This document shows, one piece after another, positions 7,521 through 18,262 of a stretch of DNA of 64,000 nucleotides. A program made the translations under genes and the position numbers. The notes beneath the pieces are model-generated. The model was not told the origin of the DNA and did no database searches. It was given only the letters and a program-made list of their open reading frames with translations. Each line of letters starts with the position of its first letter. The first letter of the stretch is position 1. This stretch comes from Bifidobacterium bifidum ATCC 29521 = JCM 1255 = DSM 20456 (GTDB taxonomy: Bacteria; Actinomycetota; Actinomycetes; Actinomycetales; Bifidobacteriaceae), in assembly GCF_001025135.1 (NCBI RefSeq), contig NZ_AP012323.1, positions 744,001 through 808,000 of the forward strand, written 5' to 3'.

Positions 7521-9170
7521 ATGAGCAACGCTGAAATCGTCGTAGTCGGCGCGGGCGTCGCGGGCCTTTCCGCGGCGCTGGCGGTGGCCGATGCCGGCCA
7601 GGACGTGACGCTGGTCACCAAGGCCGACCTGGTGGAATCCAACACCTACCATGCGCAGGGCGGCATCGCCGCGGCGGTCTTCGCCGACGACGACCCGAAA
7701 CTGCACGCGGCCGACACGATGGCCGCGGGGCATGGTCTGTGCGAGCCCCGTGCCGTGGAGATACTGACCCGCGAGGGCGCCGACCGTGTGCGGCAGTTCG
7801 CCGCCGCGGGCGTGCATTTCGATCGTGACGCGCAAGGCCACATGCTGCGTGGCCTCGAAGCCGCGCATTCGCGGGCCCGTGTCGTGCACGCCGGGGGAGA
7901 CGCCACCGGCAAGGTGGTCGAACTGGATGTGTCCGCCATGGTGCGGGCCAATCCGCTCATCCACATCATCGAGCATGCGTTCCTTGAGGATTTGATTGTG
8001 CGCGACGGCGCCATCGCCGGCGTGCGGCTGCTCGTCAGGGGCGGCGAGACATTCCGCAGCGCCGACATGGCCGCTTCACGAGTCATCCTCGCCACCGGTG
8101 GCGCCGGACGTCTCTACCCGTACACCACCAATCCGGCCGTCGCCACCGCGGATGGTCTGGCGGCCGCATGGCGTGCCGGCGCACAGGTCGCCGACGTGGA
8201 GTTCTACCAGTTCCACCCCACCGCGATGGCCGTGGGCGAGCACTTCCTCGTTTCCGAGGCGGTACGCGGCGAGGGCGCGGTGCTGCTCGACGAGCACGGC
8301 GAACGGTACATGACCCGTGTCGACGAGCGCGCCGAACTCGCGCCGCGCGACGTGGTGGCCCGCGAGAACTTCCGCGTCATGCAGGCGCAGGGCGGCAAGC
8401 CCGTGATGCTCGACGTCTCGCCGATGCGCCGCGAGAACCCGGATCTGGCCGAGTTCCTGCGTCACCGGTTCCCGACCATCGACGCCTATACGCGTTCTCT
8501 CGGCTTCGACTGGAGCAAGGAGCCGATTCCGGTCGCGCCCGCCGCGCACTACTACATGGGCGGCATCCGCACCGATCTGGAAGGCCGCGCGAGCATCCCC
8601 GGCCTGTATGCGGCCGGCGAATGCGCCCGCACCGGCGTGATGGGATCCAACCGGCTCGCGTCGAACTCGCTGCTTGAAGGACTGGTGTACGGTCGTCGCG
8701 CCGGGCTCGCCGCCGTGAACGATCCGGCCGGTTCCGTGTGGAATCCGGTCTGGTTCTCCAACTCGGCCACCAGCCGCATCGTCAGCGACACACCGGTCGA
8801 GCTGAGCATGCCGGCACCCGATGAGCGTGCCGGGGCCAATGGCCGGCCTGCCATCTGGGATCGCACCCGCATCCAGAACACGATGTGGGCCGGCGTGGGC
8901 GTGTTGCGCGACGGCGACGGCCTGCGCCAGGCCATCGACCAGCTCGGCACCGGCCTGGCGCTGGCCGATGCCGACGCGACGGAACCCGCTGCCACGGCCT
9001 GTGAGCCTGACCCGATCACCCGCCTGGAAAACCGCAACCTGCTCACCGTCGGCTACGTCGAGGCCAACGCCGCGCTGCGCCGCACCGAGTCGCGCGGCGC
9101 CCACGCCCGCACCGACTATCCCGAGTCATGCGACGAGTGGGCGCAATCCATCGCCTACATCAACGCCTAG
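7521..9170 (+). CDS. nadB: L-aspartate oxidase (NadB)
   Basis: FAD enzyme oxidising L-aspartate to iminoaspartate for NadA. The dinucleotide-binding motif GAGVAGLSAALAV is at about residues 10-22. Conserved blocks include HAQGGIAAA, FYQFHPTAM, AAHYYMGGIRTD and GLYAAGECARTGVMGSNRLASN. At 549 residues it is of ordinary length. GAGGAAGCAGCACA precedes the ATG, and it follows nadA by 52 bases. Confidence 0.96.
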   Translation: MSNAEIVVVGAGVAGLSAALAVADAGQDVTLVTKADLVESNTYHAQGGIAAAVFADDDPKLHAADTMAAGHGLCEPRAVEILTREGADRVRQFAAAGVHFDRDAQGHMLRGLEAAHSRARVVHAGGDATGKVVELDVSAMVRANPLIHIIEHAFLEDLIVRDGAIAGVRLLVRGGETFRSADMAASRVILATGGAGRLYPYTTNPAVATADGLAAAWRAGAQVADVEFYQFHPTAMAVGEHFLVSEAVRGEGAVLLDEHGERYMTRVDERAELAPRDVVARENFRVMQAQGGKPVMLDVSPMRRENPDLAEFLRHRFPTIDAYTRSLGFDWSKEPIPVAPAAHYYMGGIRTDLEGRASIPGLYAAGECARTGVMGSNRLASNSLLEGLVYGRRAGLAAVNDPAGSVWNPVWFSNSATSRIVSDTPVELSMPAPDERAGANGRPAIWDRTRIQNTMWAGVGVLRDGDGLRQAIDQLGTGLALADADATEPAATACEPDPITRLENRNLLTVGYVEANAALRRTESRGAHARTDYPESCDEWAQSIAYINA

Positions 9171-9303
9171 CGCTGTTTGCTCACTTGTCGGTTGGCGCCG
9201 GACTGTCGTTGCACGCCGCCGGAGTGGTCTCGGTACCCTGACCCGATGCATTGCGATTAATCCCGCAAGAACGACAGCAGTCCATATCAAGAAAGACCCG
9301 ATC

Positions 9304-10197
9304 ATGCTTACGCAACACATCATCCGCACCGCCGTCGAGGCGGCGCTCGCCGAAGACGCGCCCTACGGCGACATCACCTGCGAGACCACAATCCCCGCGG
9401 ACGAAACCGGCTCGGCGCACCTCACCGCACGCGAGAGGGGCGTGATGAGCGGCATCGCCGTGTTCACGGCCGCCTTCACGGCGCAAAATCCCGGTATCGG
9501 CGTCTCGCCCCTGATCGCGGACGGGGAGCGATTCCAGCGCGGCCAGATCCTCGCCACCGTGGAAGGTCCGGTACGTGACCTGCTCGCCGCCGAACGCATC
9601 GCCCTCAACTTCACCCAGCGCATGAGCGGCATCGCCACCATGACCGCCTCCTTCGTGGACGCGGTCAACGCCATCTACGATGACGGACATGACGGGACCG
9701 TCACCCGGCCGCATCGCTACGAGCGCACTCGCATCGTCGACACGCGCAAAACCACCCCCGGCCTGCGCCCGTTCGAGAAATACGCCGTGGTCTGCGGCGG
9801 AGGCCACAACCACCGTTACGGGCTGTCCGACGCGGTGATGATGAAGGACAATCATCTGGCGGCGCTCGCCGCACGCGGCATCGACCTGACCGGCGCGATC
9901 CGCCACGTGCGCGAACAGGTGGGCCACACCACGCATATCGAAGTGGAAGTCGACCGGCTTGAGCAGATTCCCGCCGTGCTCGCCGGCGGTGCGGACACCA
10001 TCATGCTCGACAACTTCTCGCTCGATGACACCCGCCGCGGCGTAGATATCATCAACGGCAAGGCCATCGTGGAAGCCAGCGGCAACATGAGCATGGAGCG
10101 CGTGCCGGCCGTGGCCGCCACCGGTGTGGACGTGATCTCAGTGGGCGCGCTGACGCACAGCGTACGCAGCATCGACCTCGGATTGGACTGGAACTAG
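9304..10197 (+). CDS. nadC: Nicotinate-nucleotide pyrophosphorylase, carboxylating (NadC)
   Basis: Converts quinolinate and PRPP to nicotinate mononucleotide. The 297-residue protein shows EDAPYGDITCE at the N-terminus, the active-site stretch RIVDTRKTTPGLR, HNHRYGLSDAVMMKDNH, and the C-terminal barrel motif DTIMLDNFSLDD. The start is the ATG at 9304, which matches the family N-terminus. An upstream in-frame extension overlapping nadB is not supported. The 133-base gap after nadB contains an imperfect inverted repeat (GGACTGTCGTT near 9200 and AACGACAG near 9270), a possible processing hairpin. Confidence 0.95.
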   Translation: MLTQHIIRTAVEAALAEDAPYGDITCETTIPADETGSAHLTARERGVMSGIAVFTAAFTAQNPGIGVSPLIADGERFQRGQILATVEGPVRDLLAAERIALNFTQRMSGIATMTASFVDAVNAIYDDGHDGTVTRPHRYERTRIVDTRKTTPGLRPFEKYAVVCGGGHNHRYGLSDAVMMKDNHLAALAARGIDLTGAIRHVREQVGHTTHIEVEVDRLEQIPAVLAGGADTIMLDNFSLDDTRRGVDIINGKAIVEASGNMSMERVPAVAATGVDVISVGALTHSVRSIDLGLDWN

Positions 10198-10199
10198 CC

Positions 10200-11477
10200 A
10201 TGACTGACACTCCCAATGCATCCGGCGAACCCGACGAGCTGTATCTGGACGCCGCTGCCACCGAGCCGGTGACCAGGAACGTCATCGAGGCGATGATGCC
10301 GTTCATGACCGACGCATACGCGAACCCGGCAAGCATGCATCAACCCGGCAAGACGGCGGCGAGGGCGCTTGATGCCGCCCGCGCCTCGTTCGCCGCCGGT
10401 CTCGGCGCTCGCCCGGACGACGTGATCTTCACTTCCGGCGGCACCGAGTCGGACAATCTGGCCATCAAGGGCATCGCCATGGCACGTATGCGCGCACTCG
10501 GCCTGCAGCCGGTCTACGGTCTTGCCGGAATCGATGACGAGCCGTCCGGCGTGAACCCCGCGCAGGCCGGTGAACATCCGGCGATCCGCCGTCCGCGCAT
10601 CATCATCTCATCCATCGAGCACCCGGCCGTCGCGCAATCGGCGCAATGGCTGCACGAATGGTTCGGCTTCGAAGTCGTGCACATTCCCGTGGACGGTCAG
10701 GCTCACCTCGACCTTGACGCGCTCGAACAGGAGCTCGACGGCGAGGCCGGTGAACGCACCACGCTGGTTTCCGCCATACTGGCCAACAACGAGGTCGGCA
10801 CCGTCGAACCCGTGGAGGAGCTGGTCCGCATCGCCCACGCGCACGGGGTTCCCATTCATGTGGACGCCGTGCAGGCGGCCGGGCAGATTCCCATCCGCAT
10901 GCGCGATTGGGATGTGGACGCGCTGAGCGTGTCCGGACACAAGTTCGGTACGCCCAAGGGACTGGGGGCGCTGCTGGTCCGCGGTCGAACCCCGATCGAG
11001 CCGGTGCTTTCCGGCGGCGGTCAGGAGCGCGGGCTGCGCTCCGGCACGCAGAACGTGGCCGGTGCGGTGGCGCTCGCCATAGGGCTCAACGAGTCGAACG
11101 CGCGCATGGCGGCGCAGTACCGGGAGCTGACAGATTCCCGCGACATGCTGATTGACGCCGTGCGGCGGGTGGTGCCTCGCGCCGAACTCACCGGCGACCC
11201 GGTCAGTCGTCTGCCGGGACATGCGTCATTCATTTTCCCCGGAGTCACCGGCGAAGCTCTGCTTGTCGATCTGGACGCCCGAGGCATAGCCGCCTCGTCC
11301 GGATCCGCCTGCGCCATTGGCCGTCACGAGATTCCCGGCACGCTGCTTGCCATGGGGCTGGAACCGCAGATCGCCAAATCCGCCCTGCGTATGACATTCC
11401 GCCGTCCCCTCACACGGGAGGAAATCGAGCGCATCTCCATGGCCTTGGAAGACTCCTACACCGAGCTGACGTATTAG
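10200..11477 (+). CDS. Cysteine desulfurase (NifS/IscS family)
   Basis: A PLP enzyme of 425 residues that mobilises sulfur from cysteine as a persulfide. Visible are YLDAAATEPV at the N-terminus, the PLP-lysine motif SGHKFGTPKG, and the sulfur-carrying cysteine in SSGSACAIGRHE. It begins two bases after the nadC stop, so it is probably translationally coupled to the NAD operon. Its likely client is the oxygen-labile [4Fe-4S] cluster of NadA; a NifS paralogue beside nadABC is also known in Bacillus. A more general role, such as tRNA thiolation, cannot be excluded. Confidence 0.9.
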   Translation: MTDTPNASGEPDELYLDAAATEPVTRNVIEAMMPFMTDAYANPASMHQPGKTAARALDAARASFAAGLGARPDDVIFTSGGTESDNLAIKGIAMARMRALGLQPVYGLAGIDDEPSGVNPAQAGEHPAIRRPRIIISSIEHPAVAQSAQWLHEWFGFEVVHIPVDGQAHLDLDALEQELDGEAGERTTLVSAILANNEVGTVEPVEELVRIAHAHGVPIHVDAVQAAGQIPIRMRDWDVDALSVSGHKFGTPKGLGALLVRGRTPIEPVLSGGGQERGLRSGTQNVAGAVALAIGLNESNARMAAQYRELTDSRDMLIDAVRRVVPRAELTGDPVSRLPGHASFIFPGVTGEALLVDLDARGIAASSGSACAIGRHEIPGTLLAMGLEPQIAKSALRMTFRRPLTREEIERISMALEDSYTELTY

Positions 11478-11657
11478 TGCACATGGTCTCCAGTCAACGA
11501 TCCCTGCGGGGGCAACGTGTGCTGTTACTCGTCGGAGGACGGTTCGGTTGTGTGTCAAGGCGTATCGCTAGGCTTGTGCCGGTTTGCGTGTAAGTACAGA
11601 TATGAACCAAAACAAGTACCGAACGGTTACGCGAAGAATCAATTAAGAGAGGTTTCT

Positions 11658-13567
<1,910 letters not shown>

Positions 13568-13580
<13 letters not shown>

Positions 13581-13741
13581 CGGCGTTGCCGTTCTGACGA
13601 CCGTCGCGGGCGCTGATTGCGCGCCCGCTCCCTTCACCTACGGACAGTCCGCTGGACTGTCCGTTTGGCGGTTCAGCAGTCCAACAACGCCTGACGGCGT
13701 TGCCGTTCTGACGACCGTCGCGGGCGCTGATTGCGCGCCCG
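13568..13741 (+). repeat. 60-bp perfect direct repeat duplicating the typA 3' end and terminator
   Basis: Bases 13568-13627, including the last typA codons and stop, recur identically at 13682-13741, 114 bases apart. Each copy carries a 7-bp stem hairpin (CGGGCGC ... GCGCCCG). After each copy comes a second, diverged hairpin: CGGACAGTCC/GGACTGTCCG at 13641-13663 and CGGAGAGTCC/GGGCTCTCCG at 13760-13782. This looks like a 114-bp tandem duplication whose second half has drifted. Confidence 0.9.
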
Positions 13742-13759
13742 TCTGCTTGCTTCTGATTA

Positions 13760-13793
13760 CGGAGAGTCCATTGGGCTCTCCGTTTTTGTTTTT
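13760..13793 (+). terminator. Rho-independent terminator of typA
   Basis: CGGAGAGTCC (13760-13769) pairs with GGGCTCTCCG (13773-13782) with one G-T pair, followed by TTTTTGTTTTT. It is the only one of the tandem hairpins after typA with a good T-tract. The earlier copy (13641-13663) is followed only by TTT. Confidence 0.8.
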
Positions 13794-13820
13794 CGAGGGG
13801 CTGTTCTGACGGGTCTGTGT

Positions 13821-14031
13821 GCCACACCAGGCCGATTTCGGCGTTTTTAGGGCTGGTGTGGTACGACGGAAATTCCTGCGATTGGGACGAATGTTTGTTC
13901 ATCGTTGAAAAATGGCGGTTTCTATGATTTTGCCTGTTGCCATACCAGCGAATGTTAGGGCTAACATTCCATTGTGTGGCAATATGTTGGCCACACAATG
14001 CGATTTTTGCCTGTTTTGACGCTGGTGTGGC
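13821..14031 (+). repeat. ~211-bp palindromic intergenic element, copy A
   Basis: The ends are perfect 10-bp inverted repeats, GCCACACCAG (13821-13830) and CTGGTGTGGC (14022-14031). Inside are a second CTGGTGTGGT (13853-13862), the core TGAAAAATGGCGGTTTCT near 13905, GCCATACCAG (13939-13948), and a perfect 11-bp hairpin CATTGTGTGGC (13970-13980)/GCCACACAATG (13990-14000). Copy B at 61217 has the same order of parts. The region is AT-rich for this genome and encodes no convincing protein. The remaining 14032-14217 carries a fragment of the CGCCAGCGGGG module and the next gene's upstream region. Confidence 0.85.
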
Positions 14032-14217
14032 ATGTTCTGCGGCAGCGGCATGGTGTTATGTCCCGCCAGCGGGGGCAAGATATGAGTTCGCCGGGCCTTC
14101 TGGCCTGTAATTGGATGGCCTGCGGACACGGCTTCCGCTGTTTGCCATACGGCTCATTGCGCCAGCGGAGCGAGATTTCACCGCGCCGATACAGCGCATC
14201 TCCTTATACTGGTGACC

Positions 14218-14739
14218 ATGACTCAATCGGATGATCGTTCAATTCTGCCTTGGTCTCATCGGCTCAGCCCCGTGCTGCGCGGACTCGTCACCGTCGTTGC
14301 CGGCATCCTGTGCGGCATCGTCGGCACGTTCGCGCATCGCATGGGCGCTTCGGCCAACATTCCGTATGGACTGGTGCTCGCCTTCCTGATTCTTGGCATA
14401 TCGGCGTGGTGTGCACGCTCGCGGCTTGACGTCGTCGGTCTCGCCCTGCACCTGATCGCCTCGTCCGGCACGATATGGCTGATCGCTGTGCAATCCACCG
14501 GCGACGCGTTGACGCCGGTCGGATTCAGCGGATCATCGGTGCCGTATTTTTCCCAGCGTGTGGGATACCTGTGGCTGATCGGCTGCATCGTCGTCCAGCT
14601 GATGCTGATGTTCCTGCCCGCGCGATGGTTCGCCATCACGCCCAAGACCGATGGAAAGACCGACGACAAGAATTCGCAGCAGCCATCGCAGCTGTCCGTG
14701 TCCCGGCAGACTCCCGACACGCTGGCGGAGAGCCGATGA
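14218..14739 (+). CDS. Small membrane protein upstream of pheA
   Basis: A 173-residue protein with about four predicted membrane segments: LVTVVAGILCGIVGTFA, YGLVLAFLILGISAW, VVGLALHLIASSGTIWLIAV and YLWLIGCIVVQLMLMF. A polar Gln/Ser-rich cytoplasmic-type tail follows. No catalytic motif is seen and the function is not recognised. Its stop overlaps the pheA start, so the two are coupled. The upstream GTG at 14212 would add two residues. The role could be transport-related, but nothing in the sequence shows it. Confidence 0.75.
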   Translation: MTQSDDRSILPWSHRLSPVLRGLVTVVAGILCGIVGTFAHRMGASANIPYGLVLAFLILGISAWCARSRLDVVGLALHLIASSGTIWLIAVQSTGDALTPVGFSGSSVPYFSQRVGYLWLIGCIVVQLMLMFLPARWFAITPKTDGKTDDKNSQQPSQLSVSRQTPDTLAESR

Positions 14740-15767
14740 TGGCCGAGTATACGTTGCATTTCCTGGGGCCGACCGGGACGTTCACCCATCAGGCGGCGAT
14801 CGAGGCCGCCAAGATGATCCGCCCATCCGGCGCATCCGTGACGCTGACACCCGAGCCGGACGTCCCGACGATTCTTGACGCGGTGCAGCGTCGGGGTGAC
14901 TGGGGCATCATCGCGTGGGAAAACAACGTGGAAGGGTACGTCGTGCCGAACCTCGACGCGCTCATCGACGCTGACAATGTGGTCGGATTCGCCCGAGTCG
15001 GCGTGAACGTGTCATTCGACGCCTTCACCTTGCCCGGCACATCACTCGCCGATTGCCGTACCGTCACCGCCCATCCGCACGGGTTGGCGCAATGCCGCCG
15101 TTTCACGGCCGACCATCAGCTGCAGCAGCTGCCGTCATCGTCGAATGGTGCCGCCTGCCGAGACCTTGAGCCCGGCCAGGTGGCGCTCGGACCGAGCATC
15201 TGCGGCGATTTGTACAATCTGACGCGCGTCGCCCCCGCCGTGGGCGACTATGCCGGCGCGCGCACCGAGTTCCTGGCACTCGCCCCGCGGGACGAGGCCA
15301 TCACCGTGCTGCGCGAGCGGGCATCACGGACGGCCGGGGATGAGACAGTGGAATCGATGCCGGCTCCGGGGGAGACGACCGACCCCGTTTCGGAATACGA
15401 ATCGATCATCGCGTTCATACCGCTGAGCACAGGCCCCGGCGTGCTCGCGAATCTGCTGGACGTGCTGCGCGACGCCGGTCTGAACATGACGAGTTTCATA
15501 TCTCGCCCGATTAAGGGACGCGACGGCACGTACAGTTTCATCGCGACCATCGATGCAGCGCCTTGGCAGGAACACCTGCGCGACGTGCTGACACAGGTCG
15601 TCGACCATGGCGATTGGGTGAAGACGCTGGCGGTGTATCCGCGCCGCGAACGGCCGAACCCGCCGATCTACGCGTGGTCGCTGCCCAACGGGGGAGTGCG
15701 CCGCGAGCCGGCCGCGCCCGGCACATGGACGGAAGGCGACACTGCGCGAAGGGAATTGCTGTGGTAG
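14736..15767 (+). CDS. pheA: Prephenate dehydratase
   Basis: Converts prephenate to phenylpyruvate in phenylalanine synthesis. The monofunctional enzyme has 343 residues. The dehydratase domain begins LHFLGPTGTFTHQAA, and a C-terminal ACT regulatory domain starts at GPGVLANLLDVLRDAGLNMT. The usual TRF active-site motif reads TEF (ARTEFLALAP): the threonine is kept but the arginine is glutamate. The ACT ESRP motif reads ISRP. The start overlaps the preceding gene's stop (ATGATGG), and the end overlaps the tyrA start. Confidence 0.92.
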   Translation: MMAEYTLHFLGPTGTFTHQAAIEAAKMIRPSGASVTLTPEPDVPTILDAVQRRGDWGIIAWENNVEGYVVPNLDALIDADNVVGFARVGVNVSFDAFTLPGTSLADCRTVTAHPHGLAQCRRFTADHQLQQLPSSSNGAACRDLEPGQVALGPSICGDLYNLTRVAPAVGDYAGARTEFLALAPRDEAITVLRERASRTAGDETVESMPAPGETTDPVSEYESIIAFIPLSTGPGVLANLLDVLRDAGLNMTSFISRPIKGRDGTYSFIATIDAAPWQEHLRDVLTQVVDHGDWVKTLAVYPRRERPNPPIYAWSLPNGGVRREPAAPGTWTEGDTARRELLW

Positions 15768-16798
15768 GAAGTCATGATACTGCGGCCGCCGTACGGCTCA
15801 CGGTCGGAGTCATCGGACTCGGCCTGATCGGCGGGTCGCTGGCCCGAAGGCTCGCCATCCGCGGGGTGTCGGTCGTCGCGTGGAACCATCGCCCGCATCC
15901 ATACGCCCAGGCCGAAGCCGATGGCATACGCTGCATGCGCACGCTCGCCGAACTGGTCGAAGCGCAGCCGGAGGTCATCGTGCTGTGCAACCCGCTGAAG
16001 GCGATGCCGGCGATTCTCGGCGAGTTGCGGCCGCTGCTCGAACCGTATCAGGACATCACGCTCACCGATGTGGGCAGTGTCAAGATGATGGTCCGCGATC
16101 AGGTGCGGGACGCGGGTCTGGCGGGCCGCTATGTCGGCGCGCACCCGATGGCCGGCAACGAGCTCTCGGGATGGGCCGCCGCTGCCCCGGCGCTCTACGA
16201 CAACGCGCTGTGGGCCATGACCGTGGATGGCGACACCGATTACCGTCGTTTTCTCGCCGTCGCGCGGATGATCACCGACGATGCGGGCAACCGCGTCATC
16301 GTGCTCGACGACGATACCCATGACCGCGCTGCCGCGCTGATCTCACACATGCCGCACGTCGTCGCCACGGCGCTCATCAACCAGCTGACCGACGACCCGG
16401 ACCGCAACATCGCAGCTGCGCTCGCCGCGGGAAGCTGGAGGGACATGACGCGCGTCGCGCTGACCGATCCGGACCGCACCCGTGCGATGGTCGAAGAGGA
16501 CGCCGACAATGTGGAACGACTGCTGCGCATGATGGCGGCGCGGCTTACCGAGGTCGCGGACGAATTGCATGGCGCAGATGCAGGTGCCATCGCCGCGTTT
16601 TTCGCGGATGGACAGCCGTTCCGCGACTACAAGTCCGCGGTCAGAAGCGGTGCGGACGGGGACGGGCCGGTCTTCGACCTGACGATACCCGCGGAGGGAT
16701 GGCAGGCGGCACTGCTCGATTCCGCCCGCCGCGGCGAGCATATCCTGCGTTTCGGCGACGACTATACCGCCTGCGTGCAGCGTCGCAGCGCGATGTGA
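15761..16798 (+). CDS. tyrA: Prephenate dehydrogenase
   Basis: NAD(P)-dependent oxidation of prephenate to hydroxyphenylpyruvate for tyrosine. The Rossmann motif GVIGLGLIGGSLARRLA lies at about residues 16-32. Later blocks are TDVGSVK, GAHPMAGNELSGW and HDRAAALISHMPHVVATAL, typical of TyrA. The start is GTG at 15761, overlapping the last codons of pheA, with GAAGGGA upstream. The product is 345 residues. Together with pheA it forms an aromatic-amino-acid terminal-branch pair. Confidence 0.93.
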   Translation: MVGSHDTAAAVRLTVGVIGLGLIGGSLARRLAIRGVSVVAWNHRPHPYAQAEADGIRCMRTLAELVEAQPEVIVLCNPLKAMPAILGELRPLLEPYQDITLTDVGSVKMMVRDQVRDAGLAGRYVGAHPMAGNELSGWAAAAPALYDNALWAMTVDGDTDYRRFLAVARMITDDAGNRVIVLDDDTHDRAAALISHMPHVVATALINQLTDDPDRNIAAALAAGSWRDMTRVALTDPDRTRAMVEEDADNVERLLRMMAARLTEVADELHGADAGAIAAFFADGQPFRDYKSAVRSGADGDGPVFDLTIPAEGWQAALLDSARRGEHILRFGDDYTACVQRRSAM

Positions 16799-16825
16799 TG
16801 CTGCGGGCTACTTGACGATAGACCA

Positions 16826-16854
16826 CCCCTAGTCGGCCACGGGCTGACTAGGGG
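16826..16854. terminator. Bidirectional hairpin between convergent tyrA and a small gene
   Basis: CCCCTAGTC (16826-16834) pairs with GACTAGGGG (16846-16854), extended inside by GGC/GCC pairing. It lies within a GACCACCCCT module of the dispersed family and separates two convergent genes. No T-tract is seen. Confidence 0.6.
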
Positions 16855-16871
16855 CTTGACGGCACCACAGC

Positions 16872-17123
16872 TCAGGGGCGGGTGAAGTGGCGTTCGGGGA
16901 CGGGTTTGAGGGTGATGATGGTGTCGGCGTCGATGGTCACGCGATGTTCGGGGCGTGACCCGTTGGCCGCCGCGTCGCGGATCATATCCAACGTGTGACC
17001 GTCCCATGAGGTGACGTGTCCGACGTAATCGCGGTATTTCATGCGATGGTCGGTCGGATCGACCCCTTCGGACACTCGGACGACCACTCGCGCGTTGGCA
17101 GGGATTTCATTGGGAATTGCCAT
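16872..17123 (-). CDS. Small conserved hypothetical protein
   Basis: An 83-residue soluble protein beginning MAIPNEIPANARVVVRVSEG and ending PVPERHFTRP. The start is supported by AAAGGAGT about six bases upstream on the minus strand. No domain is recognised. The pattern of short beta-strand-like stretches (ARVVVRVSEG, DYVGHVTSWDGHTLDMIRD, EHRVTIDADTIITLKPV) suggests a small beta-rich fold. It may be a lineage-specific bifidobacterial family. It is transcribed divergently from xerC. Confidence 0.7.
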   Translation of the reverse strand: MAIPNEIPANARVVVRVSEGVDPTDHRMKYRDYVGHVTSWDGHTLDMIRDAAANGSRPEHRVTIDADTIITLKPVPERHFTRP

Positions 17124-17208
17124 GGGGACTCCTTTGCCGTCGGTTTGTTCCATTCTAGTGGGTGAAACGCGGTTTTGCGGGATAGAATCGGCAAAGAAAG
17201 GAGTGTGC

Positions 17209-18213
17209 ATGGATGGCGATGGTGATCTGTCCGCGTTCCTTGCGTATCTGCGGGCCAACAGGGGATTGTCGGGCAATACGGTGAAGGCGTACGGCACCGA
17301 TGTCAGGGAGTGCCTGCATGCACTGGCGTCGCGCGGCATCGCAGATCTGCGTCAGGTCACGACCGACGACCTGCGTGGATGGATGGCGTTCGAGACCCGC
17401 GACCACGCCCGCTCCAGCATGGCCCGCAAGGTCGTGTCGGTCCGTTCGTTTTTCGCTTGGGCGCATGAGCATGGCAGGATCGAGGCCGATCCGGCGGCCG
17501 TGCTGATGACGCCGAAACTGCCGGACACGTTGCCTTCGGTGCTGACTGAGGCCCAGGCGGAGCGCCTGATGGACCGTGTGGATGACGATGCGTCGCTGCA
17601 TGCCGCCTCATCGCAGCGTTACGAGACACGGCATGATGAGATGCCCCGCCTTGATTCGGCCCATCGGGGCGAAGGGATGAGTCAGCGTGACGAAGTCGTG
17701 GCGCTACGTGATGCGGCCATGCTGGAATTGCTGTACGCGACCGGTATCCGCGTGGCGGAACTCGTCGGGCTCGACATCGGCGATGTCGACTGGTCCCACC
17801 GCACGATACGGGTTACGGGAAAGGGCAGCAAGCAGCGCGTGGTGCCCTTCGGCGACCCTGCCGAGAAGGCGCTGGCCGGCTGGAAGGAGCATGGCCGACC
17901 ATTGATATTGCGCAGAGCCGGTGCGGGCACTCTCGATACGGCCGCGTTGTTCCTCGGCATGCGCGGCCGCCGCATCGACCAGCGTATCGTGCGCGATGTC
18001 GTGCATCGTGCCGCCCGCGAGAGCGGGGTGCCCGATATCAGCCCGCATTCGCTGCGGCACAGCGCGGCGACGCACATGCTGGACGGGGGAGCGGACCTGC
18101 GCGAGGTTCAGGAGATGCTCGGCCATTCGTCGTTGCGCACTACGCAGCGGTACACGCATGTGTCGATCGAGCAGCTGAAGGAGCGGTACCGCCAGGCGTT
18201 TCCTCGGGCCTGA
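17209..18213 (+). CDS. xerC: Site-specific tyrosine recombinase (XerC-type)
   Basis: The second Xer recombinase in the window, 334 residues. The catalytic residues are all visible: R181 (ATGIRVAE), K208 (GKGSKQR), H280 and R283 (SPHSLRHS), H306 (LGHSS) and Y315 (RYTH). Between the two domains is an unusually long polar insert (about residues 125-162, ASLHAASSQRYETRHDEMPR and following). The ATG at 17209 has AAAGAAAGGAG upstream. Assignment as XerC is by exclusion, since the other copy lies in the xerD position near scpA. Confidence 0.9.
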   Translation: MDGDGDLSAFLAYLRANRGLSGNTVKAYGTDVRECLHALASRGIADLRQVTTDDLRGWMAFETRDHARSSMARKVVSVRSFFAWAHEHGRIEADPAAVLMTPKLPDTLPSVLTEAQAERLMDRVDDDASLHAASSQRYETRHDEMPRLDSAHRGEGMSQRDEVVALRDAAMLELLYATGIRVAELVGLDIGDVDWSHRTIRVTGKGSKQRVVPFGDPAEKALAGWKEHGRPLILRRAGAGTLDTAALFLGMRGRRIDQRIVRDVVHRAARESGVPDISPHSLRHSAATHMLDGGADLREVQEMLGHSSLRTTQRYTHVSIEQLKERYRQAFPRA

Positions 18214-18262
18214 CATCGTCACGTTCCGAGCTTGATCGTCCCGCGATTGCCTACGTCGACAA

